From Bradyrhizobium campsiandrae (GTDB taxonomy: Bacteria; Pseudomonadota; Alphaproteobacteria; Rhizobiales; Xanthobacteraceae), in assembly GCF_014529705.1 (NCBI RefSeq), contig NZ_JAANIH010000012.1, positions 1 through 64,000 of the forward strand: 64,000 nt of DNA, given 5' to 3'. The notes beneath the pieces were generated by a model. It saw only the letters and a list, made by a program, of their open reading frames with translations, was not told the origin of the DNA and ran no database searches. Numbering within the stretch: position 1 is the first letter of the stretch; each line of letters opens with the position of its first letter. A program made the position numbers and the translations under genes. Below are positions 36,565 through 45,181 of this stretch, piece after piece.

Positions 36565-38105
36565 GTGTGGGCCTCGAGCGCGACGGCGGCGCCATCTGCG
36601 GCAATGGCGGCGAGGATGTTGCCGACGTCGATCGCCCCGCCGGCGAGCTCCTCGACATGGGCACGGTCGCGCAGCACCACGACCCGGTCCGAATAGGTCA
36701 CGATCTCGTCGAGCTCGGAGGAGATCACGAGCAGCGACAGCCCGTCATCGCAGAGATCGCGGATCAGGCGGATGATCTCGGCATGCGCGCCGACATCGAT
36801 GCCGCGGGTCGGCTCGTCCAGCACGAGCAGCCGTGGCGAGGTCGCGAGCCAGCGCGCCAGCAGCACCTTCTGCTGATTGCCGCCGGAGAGCAGCCCGACG
36901 GGGCGCTCGGGATCGGGCGGGCGGATGTCGAGCATCTTGATGTAGCGCCGCGCGATCTCGTCCTGCTCGCGCCGTGACAGCGGCCGGTAGAGGCCGCGCT
37001 TGGCCTGGAGCGCCAGCGCGATGTTTTCGCGCACGCTGAGCTCGGCGACGATGCCCTCGGTCTTGCGCTCCTCCGGACAATAGCCGAAGCCGTGGCGCAC
37101 GCCGTCGCGCGGCGATTGCAGCCGCACGGGGGCGCCCTCCACCCTCGCCTGCCCGCCGTCGGCGCGCTCGGCACCGAACACCAGCCGCGCGGTCTCGGTG
37201 CGCCCGGAGCCGAGCAGGCCGGCGAGGCCGACGACCTCGCCATGGCGCAGTTCGAGATTGAAGGGAGCGACATAGCCGGCCTTGCCGTAATTCTCGAAAC
37301 TGGCGCAGACCCCGCGCGCCCTGTGCTCGCCTGCCGCGGCCCGCGCGCTGGTGGTTTCGGCCAGCTCGCGGCCGAGCATCATCCGGATCAGCTCGAGGCG
37401 CGGCAGCGAGGCGGTCTCGCGCTCACCGACCAGGCGGCCGTTGCGCAAGACGGTGATGCGGTCGGAGATCTCGTAGACCTGATCAAGAAAGTGGCTGACG
37501 AAGACGATGCCGATGCCGCGTCTGGCGAGCTGGCGCATGATGCCGAACAGGATCTCGACCTCGTGACGATCGAGGCTCGCGGTCGGCTCGTCCAGGATCA
37601 GCACGCGCGCGGAGAGATCGACCGCGCGGGCAATCGCGGTGACGTGCTGGATCGCCACCGAATAATTGCCGAGCGGCGCGGCGACATCGATGTCGAGACC
37701 GAACCCGGTGAGCAGCGCCTTGGCGCGGCGGCGCATCTCGCCTTCGCGCACGATGCCGAAGCGCATCGGCTGGCGGTCGAGGAACAGGTTCTGCGCCACC
37801 GACAGGTTCGGCAGCAGATTGACCTCCTGGTAGACGGTGGCAATGCCGGCCTGCAGCGCCGACTTGGCCGAACGCGGCGCGACCTCTTCGCCAGCCAGAC
37901 GGACGACACCGGCATCGCGTGGAAACACGCCGGTGACGACCTTGATCAGCGTGGACTTGCCGGCACCGTTCTCGCCGAGCAGCGCATGGATCTCGCCGGC
38001 GCGAAGCGTGAAGTCGACCTCCTGCAACGCGCGCACCGTGCCGAAGCTCTTGCTGATCCCGCGCACCTCCAGCAGGGAAGGAGCAGAACCAAGGCTGTTC
38101 TCCAT
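36561..38105 (-). CDS. Sugar ABC transporter ATP-binding protein (YtfR-type)
   Basis: A 514-residue duplicated CUT2 ATPase. The first Walker A is G-E-N-G-A-G-K-S-T, the second is degenerate (G-L-L-G-S-G-R-T-E), and the signature L-L-S-G-G-N-Q-Q-K and Walker B L-V-L-D-E-P-T-R-G-I-D are in the second half. It energises the YtfT/YjfF permease pair. It follows the binding-protein gene after a 115-base gap that contains a stable hairpin, which would give lower expression than the binding protein. Confidence 0.9.
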   Translation of the reverse strand: MENSLGSAPSLLEVRGISKSFGTVRALQEVDFTLRAGEIHALLGENGAGKSTLIKVVTGVFPRDAGVVRLAGEEVAPRSAKSALQAGIATVYQEVNLLPNLSVAQNLFLDRQPMRFGIVREGEMRRRAKALLTGFGLDIDVAAPLGNYSVAIQHVTAIARAVDLSARVLILDEPTASLDRHEVEILFGIMRQLARRGIGIVFVSHFLDQVYEISDRITVLRNGRLVGERETASLPRLELIRMMLGRELAETTSARAAAGEHRARGVCASFENYGKAGYVAPFNLELRHGEVVGLAGLLGSGRTETARLVFGAERADGGQARVEGAPVRLQSPRDGVRHGFGYCPEERKTEGIVAELSVRENIALALQAKRGLYRPLSRREQDEIARRYIKMLDIRPPDPERPVGLLSGGNQQKVLLARWLATSPRLLVLDEPTRGIDVGAHAEIIRLIRDLCDDGLSLLVISSELDEIVTYSDRVVVLRDRAHVEELAGGAIDVGNILAAIAADGAAVALEAHT

Positions 38106-38184
38106 GACAACGTCACTCCCACCGGTGCCCGCCTATGACGCGGACACTCAGCCTATTCTTTCGCACAGCGGATTCGAAGGGGAT

Positions 38185-38211
38185 CGCCGGGCCACCGGGA
38201 GCGGTCCGGCG
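38185..38211 (-). promoter_or_regulatory. Hairpin between the binding-protein and ATPase genes
   Basis: CGCCGGGCC and GGTCCGGCG form a nine-base-pair stem (one G-U pair in RNA) with a nine-base loop. It begins 10 bases beyond the YtfQ-type stop codon. No T-run follows, so it is more likely a message-stabilising or partial-attenuation structure than a terminator. Confidence 0.5.
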
Positions 38212-38220
38212 GGGCCCGCC

Positions 38221-39186
38221 TCAGTAGCCGAGGCCCTTCTTGCTGTCGTAGATCTTCTGCGGATCGTCGGCGGCCGTATAGAGCTTGGACTCGGTCTGGA
38301 TCCACTTCGGCGGAACCGTGCCCTTGTCCTTGAAGGCCGCGATGGCATCGAGCGCCGGCCCCGCCATGTTCGGCGTCAGCTCCACCGTGGCATTGGCTTC
38401 GCCTGCGGCCATCGCCTTGAAGATATCGGGAACCGCGTCGATCGAGACGGTGAGGATATCCTTGCCCGGCTTGAGGCCGGCTTCCTTCATCGCCTGGATG
38501 GCGCCGACCATCATGTCGTCATTGTGGGCGTAGACCGCGCAGATGGTCTTTCCGCCGCCTTCGGCCTTGATGAAACTTTCCATCACTTCCTTGCCCTTGG
38601 CGCGGGTGAAGTCGCCGGTCTGGCTGCGCACCACTTTCAGGTTGGCGTGCTTGGCGATGGCGGTGTCAAAGCCCTTCTTGCGGTTGGCGGCGACGCTGGC
38701 GCCAACTGTGCCTTGCAATTCGACGATGTTGCAGGCCTTGTCGCCGACGGTCTTGGCCAGCCAGTCACCGGCGACCTCGCCTTCGTGCACGCTGTCCGAG
38801 GTGACGGCGGTGAGATAGAGATCCTTACCCGACGGATCGATGTCGCGGTCGAGCAGCACGACCGGGATCTTGGCTTCCTTGGCTTCCTTCAGCACGGAGT
38901 CCCAACCGGTCGAGACGACCGGCGCGAGGAAGATCGCATCGACGTTCTGCGCGATGAAGGAGCGGATCGCCTTGATCTGGTTCTCCTGCTTCTGCTGCGC
39001 GTCGGCGATCTTGAGATTGACCTTGCGCTTGGCGGCTTCCTGCTTGGAGACCGAGGTCTCGGCGGCACGCCAGCCGGATTCCGATCCGATCTGCGAGAAG
39101 CCAATGGTGAGCTCGGCAGCCTTGGCCGGCAGCGCGAGCAGCAAGGCAGTCGTGGCGCTCGCCGCGAAAAGAGCTTTGAGGGTCAT
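38221..39186 (-). CDS. Sugar ABC transporter substrate-binding protein (YtfQ-type)
   Basis: A 321-residue periplasmic binding protein. A Sec signal peptide (L-K-A-L-F-A-A-S-A-T-T-A-L-L-L-A, cleavage after K-A-A) is followed by L-T-I-G-F-S-Q-I-G-S-E-S-G-W-R-A-A-E, which is typical of YtfQ, the galactofuranose-binding protein of E. coli. The later V-V-L-L-D-R-D-I-D block is also typical of the family. The ATG at 39186 is used because it begins the signal peptide; the longer in-frame reading adds a non-secretory leader. It is the first gene of the locus, and its promoter region contains the TAGTCA palindrome. Confidence 0.88.
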   Translation of the reverse strand: MTLKALFAASATTALLLALPAKAAELTIGFSQIGSESGWRAAETSVSKQEAAKRKVNLKIADAQQKQENQIKAIRSFIAQNVDAIFLAPVVSTGWDSVLKEAKEAKIPVVLLDRDIDPSGKDLYLTAVTSDSVHEGEVAGDWLAKTVGDKACNIVELQGTVGASVAANRKKGFDTAIAKHANLKVVRSQTGDFTRAKGKEVMESFIKAEGGGKTICAVYAHNDDMMVGAIQAMKEAGLKPGKDILTVSIDAVPDIFKAMAAGEANATVELTPNMAGPALDAIAAFKDKGTVPPKWIQTESKLYTAADDPQKIYDSKKGLGY

Positions 39187-39878
39187 CAGGCGTGTCTCCC
39201 AAGGTGTTATCCGGGGCGCCGCTCGGTAGCATGACACCCTCAGGCCAGCCTTTTAGGTGGCGGGAGGCACTATTTCATGGAAGATAGGTTCCGACTAGTC
39301 ATATTATTTGACTATTTAGCGGAACGCACGCGATGGCAGATGGACAGCTTCATGACACGCCTAGCGCGTTTTTGATCCAAGCACGCAACGCGAAGATGAA
39401 GGCAAGGGCACGGTGCCCCATCCTTTGTCATCCGCCACCGGAGCGTCGCGGTATGGAAAAGTTTGCGCACAACGAACTGTGAGAGCGTGCAAGATCGCTT
39501 TCGTCCGCGTTCTAACCGACCAACCGAAGACCTCTCTCGTGCGCATCCTGAGTTGCGATCCGAGCGCGTCGGTCAGACTCGAAATATCGTTGTTGAGCAT
39601 GCACTTGGGAAACTATGACGACCACTTAAAGGTGCGCTTCACCCGTCGGTCTTAATGCACGATTGTTGATGCTCTTTATCGTGTGCCCGCAGTCGGAAAG
39701 TCATCCAAGACTCGCCCTCGGCTGAACGACCCCCTCTTGCAAAATCACCCTAAAGTCGTATCACCAAAGAAATCTATTTTAGCGAACAATTGAATTTCAC
39801 GACTACGGTCCACGGCAAGCTCCCCCAGCATCAGAACGCCCGATTTACGTCGTTCGCAGCCAGCAGCGAGAGAAGGCG
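39187..39878. other. AT-richer intergenic region between the sugar locus and the MACPF gene
   Basis: These 692 bases are visibly richer in A and T than the surrounding genes and hold no recognisable gene; short open frames on both strands show no family features. The left part carries the promoter of the YtfQ-type gene with the palindrome at 39296-39314. The right part must contain the promoter of the MACPF gene, whose ribosome-binding site AGAAGG lies two bases before the ATG. I could not identify a convincing promoter pair for it. Confidence 0.55.
39296..39314. promoter_or_regulatory. Candidate FadR/GntR operator upstream of the YtfQ-type gene
   Basis: TAGTCA-N7-TGACTA is a perfect inverted repeat with 6-bp arms and an all A/T centre. 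It lies about 110 bases upstream of the ATG at 39186. Operators of FadR-type GntR proteins are short AT-centred palindromes, and a FadR-type regulator is encoded in the operon that this promoter would drive. The link is inferred. Confidence 0.5.
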
Positions 39879-41873
39879 ATGGCAGACAAGCCAGTGAAGC
39901 CGGCAATCATCATGCCGAAAGGACTCGAAGCGACCGTCATTTTCGGATTCAACGCAAAGCAGTGGTCGTTCATGCCACGCCGCATCTTTCGGCCGACTTA
40001 CGCCGAACAGGATCCAAGTGGCACCGGCCGCGGCTGGATCTATCTGAAGGACGTGCATATCAGCCTGGAAGACACCGCATTTTCCGTACCAGACGGCATG
40101 GAGGCGCGGCCAGATCCGCGATTTGGCTTGACCAAGACGCTCGTGTTTCACGGCACGCATGCGCTGGACGAGCACGAATTCAAGATGTCGGTGAAGTCGT
40201 CGGTGAGCATCGAAGGGTTCAACTCGTCAGTCAGCACCTCGCTCGCGACAAAATCGTCGGTCACGACGAATACGAAGCAAAGCACCGCACTGATTGCGGA
40301 GTGGAAAGCATTCTACGCTGTCGATGTGGTCGACCCGCCTCATTTGGAAGTGGACTTCGCTGCTGCGTTGAAGGCCCTGCCGGCATCCCACTCCGCCGAC
40401 AACCAGCCCGTCTTTGAAGCCTTTTTCGCGAAATGGGGCACTCATTACCTGAGCCACGGCGTCTACGGTGGCACTTACCGAATGTCGACGGTGCTGTCGG
40501 AGCAAGACACGCTCAAAATAGATGAAACGAAATTGAAGGTCGCTGTCGAGGCCGGCTTCAAGGCGGGCAAGGACGGCGCTTCCGTGAAATCCGAGTTCGA
40601 AAACAACACCCGCAAGGAATTGGGTACGACCGACGAAAGTACCGACATCACGATCACCGCGATCGGGGGAGATACCGACGAGAATCCGAACACCTGGGCT
40701 CTGAGCATCCCGGGCGCGCCAATCCTGATGTACGATGCCCTCGCAGTCGCAACCGACGAATTGCGTCCCGTCTTCGAGCCGCTTTGGTCCTTGTGCGATC
40801 AAATTCCGATCGCACAGGGCGAGGTGGACAATCGGTCCGCGATCGGCGAGGCCTTGAAACAAGCAACCCTGGCCTATTTGCCCAACGAGGCCGCGGATCT
40901 TCCCTCGGTGTTCGGCGACGTAGAAGTCGCGGCGGCAAACCGCACGTTCCAGGCGGACACCAACGGCTTTTGCCTGCTGTCAATTGCCGATACTACGCCC
41001 TCGAGCGCGACACTGTCGATCGAAGCACGCGCGGACCAGTCCGCACAATCACCGCTGCTCGTCGAAGCCAAAGCACAAACCTTGGCACGCAATGATTATG
41101 ATGCCTGGATCGCCAGTGCGTCTCTGTTCGTCCCGGTCCGGCGAGGCAACTGGGTCAGTCAAAGCGGCGATACGAACGACGTGAAAACTCAATACAGCGG
41201 CTTCATGCCCGCCAACCTCGCATTCGGCGCGTGGAAACCCAGTCCGCCCGCCTTCCAGGCCAGTTCCGATGGCTTCCTGTCTGTCGTCGTCAGAGCCACA
41301 GCGCGCGAGTATGGTCGATCTATCCAAGTAGGCTCTCAACTGGTTGCCAAATGCATCATGGCTTCCTCCCATTCGGGGTTGGGTTCAGCTTACGACAACA
41401 ACCCGGTCATCGGGTACATGTGCGCTCCGATCCCGAAGGGTAGCAATGTCGCGGTGGTTGGACCGCCGGATATGGAAGGCTCGACAAGTTGCTTCTGGCT
41501 TGATGTGGATGACCCAGTCGTCGCCTTTGGTCCAATCCAGCAATTGCCGGCGCTGACCGGGTCAGCCCAGGGTTTGCGTCACGATTTCCCGCGCGATGAA
41601 CAGGATCGATTTGTCTTTGGCTCAATCGCCGTCAACAACGACGGCGGCCGCGGGACTCTTTCCCTTGCCGTCGTGCCGGAACGTGGTGGGCCGCCTCGCC
41701 CCTACGCGACGGCGGCTTGCCATCTTTGGCACGACGGTCCTCGAGCGACCCCGGTGACAAGCGCAATTGCAGCGGTGCCGCGCGGACATCCCTGGTTCGC
41801 CAACGTCGTCGAATCGAGCCCTGGCGTTTCGGCGCAACTTTTCTCCTTACCTCTCATCCCGCGAAAAAGCTGA
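39879..41873 (+). CDS. MACPF (membrane attack complex/perforin) domain protein with C-terminal repeat module
   Basis: A 664-residue protein. Residues W186-G-T-H-Y190 followed by six residues and G197-G198 match the MACPF signature (Y/W-G-T/S-H-Y/F-x6-G-G) exactly. A later N-P-N-T-W-A-L-S-I-P block, then E-L-R-P-V-F near residue 305, is the usual end of such domains, so the pore-forming domain spans about 10-310. MACPF proteins oligomerise into membrane pores; bacterial examples include secreted antagonists and effectors. Residues 350-664 appear to hold about three related beta-rich units: an F-Q-A-x-x-x-G-F type start at 357 and 459 and a weaker one at 578, each followed about 56-62 residues later by a P-x-(R/K)-G turn (419, 519, 634). 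No signal peptide or membrane anchor is visible. A small gene follows after 31 bases. Composition differs from neighbours, suggesting transfer. Confidence 0.88.
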   Translation: MADKPVKPAIIMPKGLEATVIFGFNAKQWSFMPRRIFRPTYAEQDPSGTGRGWIYLKDVHISLEDTAFSVPDGMEARPDPRFGLTKTLVFHGTHALDEHEFKMSVKSSVSIEGFNSSVSTSLATKSSVTTNTKQSTALIAEWKAFYAVDVVDPPHLEVDFAAALKALPASHSADNQPVFEAFFAKWGTHYLSHGVYGGTYRMSTVLSEQDTLKIDETKLKVAVEAGFKAGKDGASVKSEFENNTRKELGTTDESTDITITAIGGDTDENPNTWALSIPGAPILMYDALAVATDELRPVFEPLWSLCDQIPIAQGEVDNRSAIGEALKQATLAYLPNEAADLPSVFGDVEVAAANRTFQADTNGFCLLSIADTTPSSATLSIEARADQSAQSPLLVEAKAQTLARNDYDAWIASASLFVPVRRGNWVSQSGDTNDVKTQYSGFMPANLAFGAWKPSPPAFQASSDGFLSVVVRATAREYGRSIQVGSQLVAKCIMASSHSGLGSAYDNNPVIGYMCAPIPKGSNVAVVGPPDMEGSTSCFWLDVDDPVVAFGPIQQLPALTGSAQGLRHDFPRDEQDRFVFGSIAVNNDGGRGTLSLAVVPERGGPPRPYATAACHLWHDGPRATPVTSAIAAVPRGHPWFANVVESSPGVSAQLFSLPLIPRKS

Positions 41874-41904
41874 ACCATCCCCAACCCATTATGGAGCGAT
41901 CGAT

Positions 41905-42153
41905 ATGAAGATGAGACTTCAATCCGTTAGCCCGAAATTCAAGTTCTCTCCGGTTCGGGTCGCAGCCTGGATCAAGGACTGGGAAGAGGCGGCTGACGCA
42001 ACTTTCGGTGCACCACAGGTTTCGGACGACCTCGTCGTGGTCGATATCGAAGACGCAGATGACCAGATTACCCAGACGCTACGGGAGAAAGTCGAAGAGA
42101 CGCTGGAAGAAGCCGATCTGACGGATGACATCGCGATCAGCTTCAAGGATTAA
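41905..42153 (+). CDS. Small protein of unknown function paired with the MACPF gene
   Basis: An 82-residue protein that I do not recognise. The first 24 residues are basic and aromatic (M-K-M-R-L-Q-S-V-S-P-K-F-K-F, then W-I-K-D-W). The remainder is strongly acidic: about 20 Asp/Glu against 9 Lys/Arg overall, with a predicted helix R-E-K-V-E-E-T-L-E-E-A-D. No signal peptide, cysteine or membrane segment is present. The ATG at 41905 has GGAG eight bases upstream; earlier in-frame starts overlap the MACPF gene. It begins 31 bases after the MACPF stop on the same strand, so the two are probably co-transcribed. A chaperone, immunity or regulatory partner of the pore-former is possible but unproven. 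Confidence 0.75.
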   Translation: MKMRLQSVSPKFKFSPVRVAAWIKDWEEAADATFGAPQVSDDLVVVDIEDADDQITQTLREKVEETLEEADLTDDIAISFKD

Positions 42154-42192
42154 GTTGCGAAGACTTCCGACTGCCCTGAGGCTCCAGTTCCT

Positions 42193-43365
42193 CTAGATCA
42201 ACTTCCGCCGCGCCAGGTTCTTCATCAGCGCGCCGATGCCGAACGTCCAGGGCTCGCACTCGTCGCTGGTGCGCATGCGGTTGACGAGCTTGCCGAGTTG
42301 AGGTGCGGCGATCGTGACGATGTCGTCGCGCTTGTGGGTGAAGCCCTGCCCCGGCGCATCGCGATCCTTGACCGGCGCGAACATCGTGCCGAGGAACAGC
42401 ACGAATCCGTCGGGATATTGATGCACCTTGCCGATGGTCTGCGCGACGAGATCGGTCGGATCGCGGCTGATCTTGCTGATCGAAGAATGGCCGTCGAGGA
42501 CGAAGCCGTCCTTACCCGTCACGTTCAGGCTGATGTCCAGCTTGCGCGCGTCATCCAGCGTGAAGGTGTCGTCGAACAGGCGCAGCAGCGGGCCGATCGC
42601 GCAGGAGGCGTTGTTGTCCTTGGCCTTCGACAGCAGCAACGCCGAACGGCCCTCGAAGTCGCGCAAATTCACGTCGTTGCCGAGCGCGCCGCCGACGATC
42701 TTGCCGCGGCTCGAGACAAACAGCACGAGTTCCGGCTCAGGATTGTTCCAAGTCGATTTCGGATGCAGCCCGGCATCCATGCCGGTGCCGACCGAGGACA
42801 TGGTCGGGGCCTTGGTGAAAACCTCCGCGTCGGGGCCGATGCCGACTTCGAGGTATTGGCTCCAGGCGTTCTGGTCGATCAGCACCTGCTTCAAATGCAT
42901 CGCCTGGTCCGAGCCCGGCTTGAGCTTCGACAGGTCATCGCCGATCAGCCGCGTCACCTCTTTGCGGATCGCTTCGGCCGAAGCCGGATTGCCCTTGGCG
43001 CGCTCCTCGATCACCCGCTCCAGCATCGAGATCGCGAAGGTGACGCCGGCGGCCTTCAGGGTCTGCAGGTCGACCGGTGCGAGCAGCCAGGGCTTGTTCG
43101 GATCACGTCCGTCGGGTGCCGTATTGGCGACGATGGCTTCGAGGTCGCCGATGCGCTCGCCCTTGACGGCGGCCAGCGCCTTGGCGGGATTGTCCTCCTC
43201 GCAGAGCGCGCTGACGGTCGGAAATCTGGCGGTGACATCGAAGACACCGTCGGCGCGCACGGCGACCACGGCCGGGCCATTCGCCTGAGGCAGCCAGACG
43301 CGGCCAACCAGCGTTCCCGTCGTTCCATCCTCGGGAAGAAGGTCTTTAACGGACAGTGTCGTCAT
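42193..43365 (-). CDS. Fumarylacetoacetate hydrolase family protein (XylX/AraD1-like 2-keto-3-deoxy-pentonate dehydratase candidate)
   Basis: A 390-residue FAH-fold protein. The metal- and substrate-binding core is clear: W-N-N-P-E-P-E-L-V-L-F near residue 200, then G-N-D-V-N-L-R-D-F-E-G-R-S-A-L-L-L and K-A-K-D-N-N-A-S-C-A-I-G-P. That long pattern and the length resemble XylX, the 2-keto-3-deoxyxylonate dehydratase of Caulobacter, and related arabonate-pathway dehydratases more than true fumarylacetoacetases. This would continue the aldose oxidation pathway encoded across the MACPF cassette. Assignment of the substrate is inference. The ATG at 43365 is chosen because the upstream in-frame extension is low-complexity. 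It converges on the small MACPF-partner gene. Confidence 0.8.
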   Translation of the reverse strand: MTTLSVKDLLPEDGTTGTLVGRVWLPQANGPAVVAVRADGVFDVTARFPTVSALCEEDNPAKALAAVKGERIGDLEAIVANTAPDGRDPNKPWLLAPVDLQTLKAAGVTFAISMLERVIEERAKGNPASAEAIRKEVTRLIGDDLSKLKPGSDQAMHLKQVLIDQNAWSQYLEVGIGPDAEVFTKAPTMSSVGTGMDAGLHPKSTWNNPEPELVLFVSSRGKIVGGALGNDVNLRDFEGRSALLLSKAKDNNASCAIGPLLRLFDDTFTLDDARKLDISLNVTGKDGFVLDGHSSISKISRDPTDLVAQTIGKVHQYPDGFVLFLGTMFAPVKDRDAPGQGFTHKRDDIVTIAAPQLGKLVNRMRTSDECEPWTFGIGALMKNLARRKLI

Positions 43366-43506
43366 GGCCGGCGTCCTCGCTGCTTTTCGGATCGGCTGGG
43401 CTTGCTCAACGGCCAATCACATTGGCGAAAACCAATAGCGGTCTCGTGTGGGAAGTCCAGAGCGGCGGCGCACCGCAGTTCCGCGCGCCATTGCGGCCGC
43501 GCCCCT

Positions 43507-44565
43507 TTACTTGAACCAGTGCACGAGCGCGATGCTGATGCCGAGCAGCAGCAGCAGCGACAGCGTGACTGCGGCCGTCACCCTGCCGCCGACATTGGCC
43601 AGCACCCGCACATCGACGCCGAGGCCGAGCGCGGCCATCGAGACCACCGTGAGGAACGTGGTGATCTTCGTCACCGGTGCGACCACTGTGCCCGGCACGA
43701 TCTCGAGCGAGCGCAACGTCGCCAGCGCGAGGAAGCCGAGGATGAACCAGGGGACCAGGCGGAAGAAGCCGACATTGGTCTTCTTTGCACCGGCCTCCCA
43801 GCGCGAGGCGACCAGAGAGAGGCCGACGACGACGGGACCGAGCATCAAGACGCGCATCAGCTTCACCAGCGTGCCGATCTGCGTGGAGATCAGGCCCGCC
43901 GGCACCGTCGCGGCCAGCACTTGCGGCACCGCGTAGACGGTCAGGCCGGCGAGGATGCCGTATTGCGTTGCGGTGAGTTGCAGCAGCGGGATCAACAGCG
44001 GCAGGCCCAGCACCATCATCACGCCCAGGATCGCGGTGAAGGAGATCGAGGATGCGATCTCGTCGCTGTTGGCACCGATGATGGGGGCTACGGCCGCGAT
44101 CGCGGAATTGCCGCAGATCGAATTGCCGCAGGCGATCAGGATCGACAGCCGGGTCGACAAGCCAAGCAGACGGCTGAGGCCGAACGACACGCAGAGCGCG
44201 ATCACGACCACGGCCGCAATCGAAGCCAGCAGCACGATGCCTGACGCCGCGATGGCCGCAAAGCTGATCGAGGCGCCGAGCAGCATGACGGCGACTTCAA
44301 GCAGCTGTTTGGCGCTGAAGGCGATGCCGGCCTGCCAGCGGGGGGCCGGCTTCCAGAAGCTGCGCACGGCCATCCCGAGCAGGATCGCCATCACCAACGC
44401 CTCGATATAGGGATGCTCGAACACGCCCAGTTCGGCCCGCTCCAGCAGGGCCGAGATGCCGGCAACGGCGACGCAGAGGAGGATGCCGGGAATCAGCGCG
44501 ACAACGCGGCTGGCGGCACTGGTCGGCTTGGCGTCGGCCGGGCTGGATGCTTGATTCTGCGACAC
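43507..44565 (-). CDS. UPF0324 family membrane protein (YeiH-type putative sulfate exporter)
   Basis: A 352-residue integral membrane protein with about ten hydrophobic segments. The UPF0324/YeiH family pattern is present: L-L-G-A-S-I-S-F near residue 95, then A-C-G-N-S-I-C-G-N-S-A-I-A-A-V-A-P near 145. The family is often annotated as sulfate/sulfite exporter on limited evidence, so the transported ion is uncertain. It stands alone between the FAH-family gene and a small unknown gene. Confidence 0.87.
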   Translation of the reverse strand: MSQNQASSPADAKPTSAASRVVALIPGILLCVAVAGISALLERAELGVFEHPYIEALVMAILLGMAVRSFWKPAPRWQAGIAFSAKQLLEVAVMLLGASISFAAIAASGIVLLASIAAVVVIALCVSFGLSRLLGLSTRLSILIACGNSICGNSAIAAVAPIIGANSDEIASSISFTAILGVMMVLGLPLLIPLLQLTATQYGILAGLTVYAVPQVLAATVPAGLISTQIGTLVKLMRVLMLGPVVVGLSLVASRWEAGAKKTNVGFFRLVPWFILGFLALATLRSLEIVPGTVVAPVTKITTFLTVVSMAALGLGVDVRVLANVGGRVTAAVTLSLLLLLGISIALVHWFK

Positions 44566-44694
44566 AAATCTCTCCCGAGGAGAAAGATTTATACGCAGCG
44601 CTACGCGGTTGGGAAATAAGTTTTCGACATGTCTGGCCCGAAGGAAGTTCTATCCTCGGCCCGGAATAATCCGGCTCAGAACAGCAGATTGGTC

Positions 44695-44928
44695 TTAGAA
44701 GAGCAGGTTCTTGGCAAGCGAGGCCACGTGATTGAAGCTGTCATAGACGCCCGGCTCGAAAAACGCGGCGCGGGCGAACACGATGGCGGCGACCAGCGAC
44801 CAGAACAGGCCCGTGCCGACCCGCAGCAGAAGCTTGGACGCACGCGACCGCGGCGGGGTGTCCGTTGCGGACACCAGCTGCTCGCCGAAGGGTTCAAATC
44901 CAGTGCGTTCCATGGTGGTCAAATCCAT
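44695..44928 (-). CDS. Small membrane protein of unknown function
   Basis: A protein of about 77 residues with a polar N-terminal half and one hydrophobic segment (L-F-W-S-L-V-A-A-I-V-F-A-R-A-A-F-F) near residue 45, followed by a short polar tail. I do not recognise the family. Starts at 44928 and 44913 are both possible and neither has a strong ribosome-binding site. An alternative at 44970 would add 14 residues. Support comes from its coherent single-span layout and lack of overlap with other genes; it could still be spurious. Confidence 0.45.
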   Translation of the reverse strand: MDLTTMERTGFEPFGEQLVSATDTPPRSRASKLLLRVGTGLFWSLVAAIVFARAAFFEPGVYDSFNHVASLAKNLLF

Positions 44929-45181
44929 CAATTCTGACGGGAATGTCGTCGTTTCGGACCCAAACGGCAATGGAAGCGATTGGCCTTTTTGGCCCCCGGA
45001 GGGGAAACTCTTTCCGTCTGACCGTCCTTGGACACTAGTTTTCTTCTTCCGCCTTATTTGGGCACCGGGGCCGGCCGCGTAGACGACCCGGGGCGCGTCG
45101 ACTACGGTGGCACACCGCTAGTCCCTCGTGCGTCCCCTGCAAGATCGAACACATGGGATCGCCGGAGATCAGAAGAAGACG

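Noticed and set aside
39361..39655. Overlapping open frames on both strands between the sugar locus and the MACPF gene
   Set aside because: They overlap each other, have no recognisable motifs and sit in an AT-rich promoter region.
39187..42192. Phage or integrative-element explanation for the MACPF cassette
   Set aside because: No integrase, transposase, tRNA target or terminal repeat could be found by eye. Horizontal transfer remains an inference from composition and context.
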